Below are positions 1 to 6,600 of a DNA stretch of 11,713 bases, piece after piece (positions within the stretch are counted from its first letter, which is position 1; the number at the start of each line of letters is the position of its first letter). The notes below the pieces were generated by a model. It did not search any database, was not told the DNA's origin, and saw nothing but the letters and a program-made list of their open reading frames with translations. This stretch comes from Mariaggregatimicrobium sp964498785 (GTDB taxonomy: Bacteria; Zhuqueibacterota; Zhuqueibacteria; Thermofontimicrobiales; Thiofontviventaceae), in contig CAZCJL010000168.1 in NCBI GenBank assembly GCA_964498785.1, positions 1 through 11,713 of the forward strand, given 5' to 3'. Both the position numbers and the translations under genes were made by a program.

Positions 1-60
1 AGAGAATCCGAAAGCTTTGATGCACACCATCAATTATTGAATGGATACCTTTTTAATGTG

Positions 61-1059
61 CTAAACCGGTTCATGCTTTTGAATTATTTTCTTTCTGAAC
101 ATTTTAGCATCAGCGTGTTCTGTAAAAGCAATTAACGGCATAATATGACTTTGATATTCCTCTTGAGTCCATTCACCTGATTTTAAGTAATTCCCGTACA
201 TTTCAAATTTTTGTTTAAAACGCTTTTTGCTATTTCTTGAAAGACGCACCGAATCCGGATACAGCACGTATCCCAGAAAAGGTAAACCTTTCGTTCGATA
301 ATTCAGGCAGAACGGTTTTAAAGTAAGTTTAAATTCTTTTGCTGCTAATATTTCGATTTCATTGCCGGCATTTTTTAAAACGTCTTTATTGGCGTGCCAC
401 AGTGCTAAGTCATCCATATACCGAATATATTTTTTAATCCGTAATTTTTCTTTAATAAAATGATCCACTTTTGCAAGATAGTGATTGGCAAAATACTGAC
501 TGGTTAAATTACCAATGGGAAGCCCTTTGCCTTGTTTAACAGAATAGCTGTCAATTATTTTATTGAAAATGATTAATAATCGTTCATCCTTAAACATAGA
601 ATTCAATTGCTGTTTCAGAACACAATGATCAATGCTGTCAGAATATTTTCGAAAATCAAGCTTCAAAAACCATTTATAGCGTGCTGTATATGTTTTTGCT
701 TTTTCAAGTGCGGCATACGTTCCTTTGTGTTTGCGACTTGCGTAACTGTGAAATATCTGAACTTTTTCAAAAAAAGGGTGACAAATATTCATTAACGCGT
801 GATGTAAAACACGCTGCCCGAAAGGCGCTGCGCAGATTAAGCGTTTTTTAGGATCATAAACAGTGAAATAGTGATAATTGCCAGTTTCAATTTTGCCCGC
901 TAAAATTTGGCGTCGTAATGTTTCTAAGTTATGTTGAAGATGTTTAGTATATTCAATCACATCTCGTTTTGCTGTTTTCCCTTTTTGGGCTTTGTGATAG
1001 GCAAGCAGTAAATTATCCATTTCAACAATTTTTTCAATCAGGCGTCCCTGTCTCTTCAT
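61..1059 (-). CDS. DGR-type reverse transcriptase
   Basis: This 332-residue protein is a group-II-intron-like reverse transcriptase of the diversity-generating retroelement class. It would copy a template-repeat RNA with errors at adenines, and the cDNA would replace a variable repeat in a target gene. The palm carries LKLD with catalytic D135, then GLPIGNLTSQ at 179-188, whose SQ ending replaces the QGxxxSP of ordinary reverse transcriptases and is the DGR hallmark, then YMDD at 214-217 with D216 and D217. A GLPFLGY segment at 258-264 matches the following family motif. There is no maturase or endonuclease domain, and the length is normal for DGR enzymes. I chose the ATG at 1059 because GAGGA lies just upstream and the family begins MKRxGxL. 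An upstream reading-frame extension to 1278 overlaps the HRDC gene and is not family-like. The gene overlaps HRDC by 26 bases, implying translational coupling. No terminator or template repeat is seen in the 60 bases after the stop. The DGR assignment is strong. Confidence 0.93.
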   Translation of the reverse strand: MKRQGRLIEKIVEMDNLLLAYHKAQKGKTAKRDVIEYTKHLQHNLETLRRQILAGKIETGNYHYFTVYDPKKRLICAAPFGQRVLHHALMNICHPFFEKVQIFHSYASRKHKGTYAALEKAKTYTARYKWFLKLDFRKYSDSIDHCVLKQQLNSMFKDERLLIIFNKIIDSYSVKQGKGLPIGNLTSQYFANHYLAKVDHFIKEKLRIKKYIRYMDDLALWHANKDVLKNAGNEIEILAAKEFKLTLKPFCLNYRTKGLPFLGYVLYPDSVRLSRNSKKRFKQKFEMYGNYLKSGEWTQEEYQSHIMPLIAFTEHADAKMFRKKIIQKHEPV

Positions 1060-1285
1060 TATCCTCTTTCCTGGGTAAAAAATGTTCTGCATATCGTTCA
1101 ACTTTTTTGTCACCAATACCTTTAATTGATAACATGTCTTTTTTGGTAATCGTTTCCAATTTTGCCATTGCTGCAAGTTCCTCATCGGTAAACACAGCAA
1201 AAGCAGGAATGCTCTCTTCTGCGGCAACTTTTTTCCGAATTTCCCTGAGCTTGGAAAATTGTTGAAAGGTCGCGTCATCCATCAC
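1034..1285 (-). CDS. HRDC-domain DGR accessory protein (3' half of split gene)
   Basis: This 83-residue ORF is an HRDC (helicase and RNase D C-terminal) domain. It starts with helical FQQFSKLREIRKK (8-19), then has the typical IPAFAVFTDEEL (26-37) and a helix-turn stretch SIKGIGDKKVERY (53-65). HRDC domains bind single-stranded or structured nucleic acid, and HRDC proteins are a known alternative to Avd as accessory partners of DGR reverse transcriptases. The only start here is GTG at 1285, which overlaps the TGA of the upstream 70-aa ORF by four bases. The frame stays open five codons further up to an A7 run, where the upstream ORF can join it by a -1 shift (IDYKHV precedes MDDATF). From memory, relatives carry both halves in one ORF. 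It is therefore either the product of frameshifting, a coupled separate protein, or an artefact of a one-base error. It ends 26 bases inside the reverse transcriptase gene. Confidence 0.85.
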   Translation of the reverse strand: MMDDATFQQFSKLREIRKKVAAEESIPAFAVFTDEELAAMAKLETITKKDMLSIKGIGDKKVERYAEHFLPRKEDNEETGTPD

Positions 1286-1494
1286 GTGTTTATAATCGAT
1301 TTTTTTCTCACTTTTGTGGTTGGAGTAAACTGACTTTCAAGGTAACGGATGCAAAAACACCAACTGGCGCCATTGGTATTACTTATCAATTCACTCTGAA
1401 CTTCGAGTACTTTTTTAGAGCGCAGGAACCGGTTCATCTCATCGAGCATGGCTCCGTTATCGCTGATAGGTATTGTGAACAGTTTTATCTGCAT
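1282..1494 (-). CDS. N-terminal half of the HRDC-type DGR accessory protein
   Basis: This 70-residue ORF begins MQIKLFTIPI and continues with MNRFLRSKKVLEV and a NGASWCFCIRYLE segment (41-53). I recall this pattern as the N-terminal part of single-chain accessory proteins that end in an HRDC domain beside DGR reverse transcriptases; that match is from memory, not a search. The predicted fold is a small alpha/beta unit, and its biochemical role is unknown. The last five residues after K65 look non-family because translation has passed the A7 run at 1300-1306 in the wrong frame. A -1 shift there joins it to the HRDC ORF and gives 153 residues. No convincing ribosome binding site precedes the ATG at 1494; the upstream sequence is AT-rich. 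Confidence 0.75.
   Translation of the reverse strand: MQIKLFTIPISDNGAMLDEMNRFLRSKKVLEVQSELISNTNGASWCFCIRYLESQFTPTTKVRKKSIINT
1300..1306 (-). promoter_or_regulatory. Candidate -1 frameshift heptamer A AAA AAA
   Basis: On the minus strand seven consecutive A residues sit exactly in the X XXY YYZ register of the 70-aa ORF (AGA AAA AAA TCG). Slipping back one base continues as ATC GAT TAT AAA CAC GTG ATG into the HRDC frame and bypasses the TGA at 1284-1282. The heptamer belongs to the same class as bacterial slippery sites of the dnaX kind, and A7 also favours transcriptional slippage. A base lost or gained by sequencing error would look the same. No strong downstream hairpin was recognised by eye. 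Confidence 0.5.
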
Positions 1495-1561
1495 AATTTT
1501 AAAAATACGAGATTAATAGAACGTTATCCACGACGCTTATAATTTCTCCCCTCTTCTCTAT

Positions 1562-1745
1562 TCCCCCTTCAATCCAAAGGTTCGCCGTCTTTCTGCCACA
1601 CCGACACAAACACACAACGCCAACTCCCCCTTTGAAGGGGGACGATGCCGACGAAGTCGGCATCAGGGGGATGTTAGACCAACGGTCAGTGCGTAACATC
1701 CCCCGGCTTTTGCCTGCGGCAAAACCATCCCCCTTCAAAGGGGGA
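1562..1745. repeat. Structured repeat unit 0 (divergent copy)
   Basis: This unit has a leader similar to the other units (about 1562-1624) followed by a 121-bp core, 1625-1745. The core is bounded by an 18-bp inverted repeat, TCCCCCTTTGAAGGGGGA at 1625-1642 and its exact reverse complement at 1728-1745. Inside are three hairpins: a 9-bp stem GATGCCGAC/GTCGGCATC with a GAA loop (1644-1664); an 11-bp stem GGGGGATGTTA/TAACATCCCCC whose loop holds an extra GACC-AAC-GGTC hairpin; and TTTTGCC-TGC-GGCAAAA. It is the most divergent of the five copies and the only one with a perfect G-C pair at the variable position of the first hairpin. Open frames across it on both strands are a by-product of the repeats and are not called as genes. 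Confidence 0.85.
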
Positions 1746-1880
1746 TTTTTCTCAGTGCACGACGCAAAACAAGCCAACTTCAATGGGGGATTTTTCTCAG
1801 TGCACGACACAAAACAAACCAACTTCAATGGGGGATTTTTCTCAGTGCACGACGCAAAACAAGCCAACTTCAATGGGGGA
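1746..1880. repeat. Three tandem copies of a 45-bp repeat
   Basis: Copies lie at 1746-1790, 1791-1835 and 1836-1880. The first and third are identical, and the second differs at two positions (GACAC for GACGC, AAACC for AAGCC). Each copy ends in AACTTCAATGGGGGA, a degraded form of the right terminal inverted repeat of the adjacent core, so the array probably grew from the edge of that element. The period is a multiple of three, which keeps frames open on both strands, but no start signal or family resemblance supports coding. Confidence 0.9.
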
Positions 1881-1909
1881 ATTTTTTATGGTTGCTTAAA
1901 TTAAAATTC

Positions 1910-2287
1910 TTATTTACTATGGTTTGCAAGTTCATCAATCTTTTTCCTCAAATCAGCCAGCACATGATTCAAATTTCTTTTCACCTCCGCATCGTCAAAC
2001 CGAATAAACTGAACACCCAAATCTTGTAACCTATCCTGCCGGGCGGCGTCGTAGTCAAATTTATTATCATGACTGCTGCCGTCTATCTCAACTGCCAACA
2101 TCAATTCATGGCAATAAAAATCAACAACAAACTGGTCAATCGGAACTTGCCTGTGAAACTCATACCCAAGGGCTTTCCCTTTTATTGCCTGCCATAATAT
2201 CACCTCCGAGGTGGTGCTGTTTTTACGTAGCTCTCTGGCAACTTGTCTTAATTTGGGATTGTACCGCAATATCCGGTTTCGTGCCAT
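1910..2287 (-). CDS. DUF559 (Vsr/PD-(D/E)XK-like) endonuclease-domain protein
   Basis: This 125-residue protein is a full-length DUF559 domain, a small member of the restriction-endonuclease-like fold related to the Vsr mismatch endonuclease. Visible family features are the N-terminal TTSEVILWQAI helix (25-35, conserved E28), LGYEFHRQVPI (40-50), VVDFYC with D56, the catalytic EIDG strand with E67 and D69, H73 after it, and a C-terminal VQFIRF strand (92-97). The ATG at 2287 has AAAGGA about nine bases upstream. The gene is flanked on both sides by the structured repeats, and no other gene lies within several hundred bases of it on either side. Substrate and role of most stand-alone DUF559 proteins are not established. 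A link to repeat spread or to the DGR is only inference from position. Confidence 0.85.
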   Translation of the reverse strand: MARNRILRYNPKLRQVARELRKNSTTSEVILWQAIKGKALGYEFHRQVPIDQFVVDFYCHELMLAVEIDGSSHDNKFDYDAARQDRLQDLGVQFIRFDDAEVKRNLNHVLADLRKKIDELANHSK

Positions 2288-2290
2288 TTC

Positions 2291-2311
2291 AAAAAATCCT
2301 TTCGATTTTTT
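2291..2311. promoter_or_regulatory. 8-bp inverted repeat over the DUF559 ribosome binding site
   Basis: AAAAAATC at 2291-2298 and GATTTTTT at 2304-2311 are perfect inverted arms around a 5-base loop. On the DUF559 mRNA the AAAGGA Shine-Dalgarno sequence falls partly in this loop and partly in one arm, so folding could limit ribosome access. The stem is AT-only apart from one pair and would be weak. It could equally be a protein-binding half-site pair or chance in AT-rich sequence. Confidence 0.35.
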
Positions 2312-2410
2312 AAACTTTATACTCTTTAAAATTGGCTATCAAAAAACCTCTATTTCCCGACAAAATATTCCCCCATTTATTATCCCACAAATTAATTTTT
2401 ACTCCAGCAA

Positions 2411-2744
2411 CCATCCCCCCTCAAAGCCAAAAGTGCGCCGCCTTCCTGCCACACCAACACAAACGCTCAAAGCCAACTCCCCCTTTGAAGGGGGACGATG
2501 CCGACGTAGTCGGTATCCGGGGGATGTTAGAACACTCAGCGTAACATCCCCCGGCTTTTGCCTGCGGCAAAACCATCCCCCTTCAAAGGGGGAATTTTCT
2601 AAAGCCGGCGGAAAAATCTTCCTTTCTAAAGGAGAATTTCCCGGAGCCTTCGGGTAAATCTCTCCCTTCAAAGAGGGAATTTTTTAAAGCCGGCGGAAAA
2701 ATCTCTCCCTCAAATGTTGGGAATTTCCGCGAACCTGTAAAAAA
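2411..2744. repeat. Structured repeat unit 1
   Basis: This 334-bp unit has a leader starting CCATCCCCCCTCAAAG. Its 116-bp core lies at 2478-2593, with 18-bp terminal inverted repeats at 2478-2495 and 2576-2593. Within it are a 9-bp hairpin 2497-2517 with a GTA loop (one G-T wobble), a perfect 13-bp stem 2517-2529/2542-2554, and TTTTGCC-TGC-GGCAAAA at 2556-2572. After the core comes one 85-bp submodule that ends at another copy of the terminal palindrome (2661-2678, with two base changes), then a tail to 2744. Frames open through the unit on both strands repeat the same low-complexity peptides and are not called as genes. Confidence 0.92.
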
Positions 2745-3165
2745 CCATCCCCCCTCAAAACCAAAAGTGCACCGTCTTTCTGCCACACAAACACACAAGC
2801 ACACAACGCCAACTCCCCCTTTGAAGGGGGACGATACCGACGCAGTCGGTATCCGGGGGATGTTAGAACACTCAGCGTAACATCCCCCGGCTTTTGCCTG
2901 CGGCAAAACCATCCCCCTTCAAAGGGGGAATTTTCTAAAGCCGGCGGAAAAATCTTCCTTTCTAAAGGAGAATTTCCCGGAGCCTTCGGGTAAATCTCCC
3001 CCTTCAAAGGGGGAATTTTCTAAAGCCGGCGGAAAAATCTTCCTTTCTAAAGGAAAATTTCCCGGAGCCTTCGGGTAAATCTCTCCCTTCAAAGAGGGAA
3101 TTTTCTAAAGCCGGCGGAAAAATCTCTCCCTCAAATGTTGGGAATTTCCGCGAACCGGTAAAAAA
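2745..3165. repeat. Structured repeat unit 2 (longest copy)
   Basis: This 421-bp unit has its core at 2814-2929 (terminal inverted repeats 2814-2831 and 2912-2929). It carries two 85-bp submodules, so palindrome copies start at 2912, 2997 and 3082, exactly 85 bp apart. The first hairpin, GATACCGAC-GCA-GTCGGTATC at 2833-2853, has a perfect A-T pair where unit 0 has G-C and units 1 and 3 have a G-T wobble. The rest of the core matches unit 1 almost base for base. Confidence 0.92.
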
Positions 3166-3415
3166 CCATCCCCCCTCAAAACCAAAAGTGCACCGTCTTT
3201 CTGCCACACCGACACAAGCACACAACGCCCACTCCCCCTTTGAAGGGGGACGATGCCGACGTAGTCGGTATCCGGGGGATGTTAGAACACTCAGCGTAAC
3301 ATCCCCCGGCTTTTGCCTGCGGCAAAACCATCCCCCTTCAAAGGGGGAATTTTCTAAAGCCGACGGAAAAATCTCTCCCTCAAATTTTGGGAATTTCCGG
3401 GAACTGTCGAAAAAA
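3166..3415. repeat. Structured repeat unit 3 (no 85-bp submodule)
   Basis: This 250-bp unit has its core at 3233-3348 (terminal inverted repeats 3233-3250 and 3331-3348) and no extra 85-bp submodule, so the core runs straight into the common tail. The first hairpin is the GTA-loop form with the G-T wobble (3252-3272). Leader, core and tail are otherwise very close to units 1 and 2, which points to recent duplication or ongoing homogenisation. Confidence 0.92.
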
Positions 3416-3532
3416 CCATCCCCCCTCAAAGCCAAAAGTCCGCCGTCTTTCTGCCACACCAACACAAACGCTCAAAGCCAACTCCCCCTTTGAAGGGGGA
3501 CGATACCGACGCAGTCGGTATCCGGGGGATGT
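3416..3532. repeat. Structured repeat unit 4, truncated beside the receptor gene
   Basis: This unit has the leader, the left terminal inverted repeat (3483-3500), the first hairpin in its A-T form with a GCA loop (3502-3522) and then only GGGGGATGT. Identity to the other units stops after 3532, in the left arm of the second hairpin. The right half, including the right terminal repeat, is missing, and unrelated sequence running to the receptor stop codon begins at 3533. Confidence 0.88.
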
Positions 3533-3563
3533 CCGCCACTCGCTGTTTTCTCTCCATTCTCTC

Positions 3564-3584
3564 GGCAGCTCGTCCCTCGCTGCC
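3564..3584. other. GC-rich hairpin downstream of the variable repeat
   Basis: GGCAGC at 3564-3569 and GCTGCC at 3579-3584 form a perfect 6-bp stem with a 9-base loop. It lies 27 bases past the stop codon of the receptor gene and about 65 bases past the proposed variable repeat. Several characterised DGRs have a short hairpin or cruciform just downstream of the variable repeat that helps target recognition. This one is in the right area, but the loop is longer and the distance greater than in the phage model. It could also be a weak terminator, although no T-run follows. Confidence 0.35.
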
Positions 3585-3610
3585 TCGATCATTCCGTTCA
3601 AACAGCTCGT

Positions 3611-6600
3611 TTAGCTCATGGGTAAGTCGGATGACGACCCAACTGACTGCGGGACGAACACCAGGCGGAAGCCAATAATGCTGAGGCGATCGTCAGGATA
3701 GTTGCCGTTGCGAAACGCTGACCGGCAGATGAGAGCACAGTCGTCCCAGCCACCGCCGCGCAACACACGGCCCGAACCCTGCACAGCATTGATCGGATTT
3801 ACAACCGGCTCTGCTTTTTGACATTTTTCATAAAAATTTCCATCGTACCAATCCAGACACCACTCCCAGACATTGCCATGCATATCAAATAATTTCCAAT
3901 CGTTCGGCGGATAGCTTCCAACAGTTGTCGTCTTTGCCAGATATGTCCCTTTTGGAAAATCTTTATAAGGATAATTTCCATGATAGTTCGCCTGATCTGT
4001 TGTCAGGTTTTCACCGGTATTAAATGGCGTTTTCGTGCCAGCACGGCAGGCGTATTCCCATTCTGCTTCTGTGGGGAGCCGCACCAGCACATCATCACAA
4101 TTATGCTTTTCTGCCCAGAGTTTTCCATACTTCTCGTTCCACCAGAGACAATATGCTAACGCTTCAAACCAACAAATCCCCACGACCGGCGTTAGAGGGC
4201 GTTTTTTACCAAATCGGTCGTCCTCCCAGTATTGAGGAATTTTTCTTTTCAACTTTTTTAAGAAATCCCTGCCATCAAAATCGAGTGCTTTATGGGCGCT
4301 ATACCAGTAGCGTTCGTTGCTGTATCCGCGATCATTGATAAATGCGGCGAACTCTTTATTAGTAACCGGATATTGCCCGATGAAATAAGTCGATAATGTG
4401 GCTTTAAATTCCGGTTTTGCCCAATCTTGGTCAAAATTATTATCCCCCATTATGAACGGTTCCTCTGCTTCCAATTTCACGAGTGGTGGATCGGACACAT
4501 CAATGAACGGCACATCCATTGAACCGATTGCATCGGAGCAGGCGAGGAACATGTCCGGCGAATTATGCGATCTATTGCGGCGGGCTTTCAGCGCTGCCAG
4601 CACATTTTCTTTTTGGGATTGAATTCCTCCGCCGCCGGGAAAAAATTCTTCCATATCGAAGATAATGGAATTGATTAACTGAATGACGCGGAGATCGTCG
4701 GTATCATTAATATTTCGCACCCAGTTACCAAAGAATTTTTTATCCAGAAGTTTGCAAAACAGCAGCCGGGAGACCTCCATCCAGCGGTCCGGCTTTTTCA
4801 GCGCCTGGTTATTCCAGAACTGCTCTATTGTCGGCTGTTTCTGAAAATCAGCCAGATGCATCGCGGCTAAATATTCCTGCAATGACCGATGGCTGAATCC
4901 GTAAAACTGTCCCCGGGAAACCAGCAATCCTAATTCTTCATCTGCAAAATTAATAAAACGTTTTGCCACATCAGTCAGCGTAATCTGTTTTATTTCATTT
5001 TCCAGCGCTTCATGTTTGATCGCCGCAATGACATGTTTTTGCTCAATACTCACACTATCCGCATCGCTGCTGTGTGTTAAATAAGCAATCCATTGCAGCA
5101 GCGGCGTGTAAACCGCTTCGCCCCATTTAATGAGTTTTTCGTCCAGAAGTTGAAACATTGGCTTTTCCGCATATTTGCCTTCAAACTTGCCTCGTGCGCG
5201 CTGCAACAACAACATCTGATAAAACTCGGCGTACAGATCCAAACGCTTTTTAGGAAGCACTTCATTTTTTTTGTGCATTAAAATCATCACGGTTAAATAG
5301 AGCGGATTGCCGGAAAACTGCATCGCAGCCTCGGAAAGCGCCAGTGCTGATGTGAATTTTTCGCTGTCCCTGACGCCGGAATTCGGATAATTATAAATTG
5401 TGAAAAAATTATCCACAAACGCATTTGTCTGTTCGGTCGTTAATTCCAGCAGACGAATTTCTGTTAATTGGGAAGTCTTGATTAATGTGGAATCGACCGC
5501 AGTGGGGCGGGAGGTAATGATAATATTGCAGATGTTTTGCTGAACAAGATCCCGAGCGGCAAGGATTAATTTCTCCCGGATATTAGAAGATGGAATTTCA
5601 TCCAGCCCATCCAGAATGATTTGCAACGGTAGTTCGCACTGTTCAATCGCGGTTGCGGATATGTCGGATTCATGACTGAGATGCGATTTCCAGTGATCGC
5701 TGATGTATGCGAACAGCGCGTTTTTCGCTTCATGAATGCACTGTTTTTCTGTGATATAATTTTCAATTTTATCAAGCCGGACAAATAGCGGCAGCGGCAC
5801 ATTTTCTTCTCCCGCTTCACATCGTTTGAACAAATTCAGGGATAGCATTCGCATCACAGTGGTTTTCCCCACACCGGCATCGCCGATCACAAACGCCGAA
5901 CAGGGCGGTTTCAGCACTTCGAGGACCGGCTCACGCTTCATTGATTCCGTAAAGAACAAACTCAATGCGGCAATCACACGAATGGAATCCAGCTCAAACT
6001 TTTTCGCGAGCTGCTCAACGATCTGCTGAAATTGTACATTGCTGACAACGGTTGATCGCTCATTATATTTTGTTGCAAACTCACCGGCGATTTTGCGGAT
6101 ATTTTCCTTATCAATTTCGGAAGTTAACTGTTTCACCTGACTGGAATTTATTTGTCGTTCCTGCAAAGCGCGCCAGATATGCCCTTCGCACACGGTCATT
6201 TCCCCGAACAGGTCTGCGAAATCTCCCGCACCCTTTTGCCTGCCGCTGGTGTCCTTTCGAAAGGATAGCGTTCGTTCGCCGGCATCCTGTTCAAAAAACA
6301 CATCTTCCAATGGCAACACTTCTGGTCCCAGCAAACCACCTCCCACATGCTTGATGGAAATAACATGCAACTGCCTTGTTTTAAATGCCTCGAAGAGGTC
6401 CTTCCAGAAAAGTGGTTTTGATTGTTCTTTTTCTTCCTCTTTTACAAAATGATTGGTTAGCCTTTTAATATTTTGTGCCATGTCATCGGTATTTTTATCA
6501 ATATTCATCAGCGCATGGTATTTATCTTTTTCGATAAGAATATCCTCGCATTCACGAAACTGTCGCAATTCATAATGCAGTTTCCTGATAAAGCCAAGCA

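Noticed and set aside
61..1059. Group II intron or retron reverse transcriptase
   Set aside because: There is no maturase or endonuclease domain, no intron domain V-like structure or retron msr/msd next to it, and the SQ-type motif is DGR-specific.
1060..1278. Upstream extension of the reverse transcriptase to a start at 1278
   Set aside because: The extra 73 residues overlap the HRDC gene in another frame and do not resemble DGR reverse transcriptase N-termini. The ATG at 1059 has a ribosome binding site and the family-typical MKR start.
1625..3500. CRISPR array
   Set aside because: The repeats are 116-421 bp units with internal submodules and nearly identical intervening sequence. There are no short direct repeats with unique spacers and no cas genes.
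1499..3614. Many open frames of 70-150 codons on both strands with peptides such as SPFKGG and CRRQKPGDV
   Set aside because: They lie on the repeat units, recur in several frames, have no family resemblance or start signals, and are explained by the repeat sequence itself.
3533..3650. An alternative open frame past the receptor stop reading ELNELFERNDRG
   Set aside because: It has no separate start or ribosome site and runs into the repeat. It could reflect an ancestral longer C-terminus or a coding-like mutagenic-homology region, but cannot be supported as a gene.
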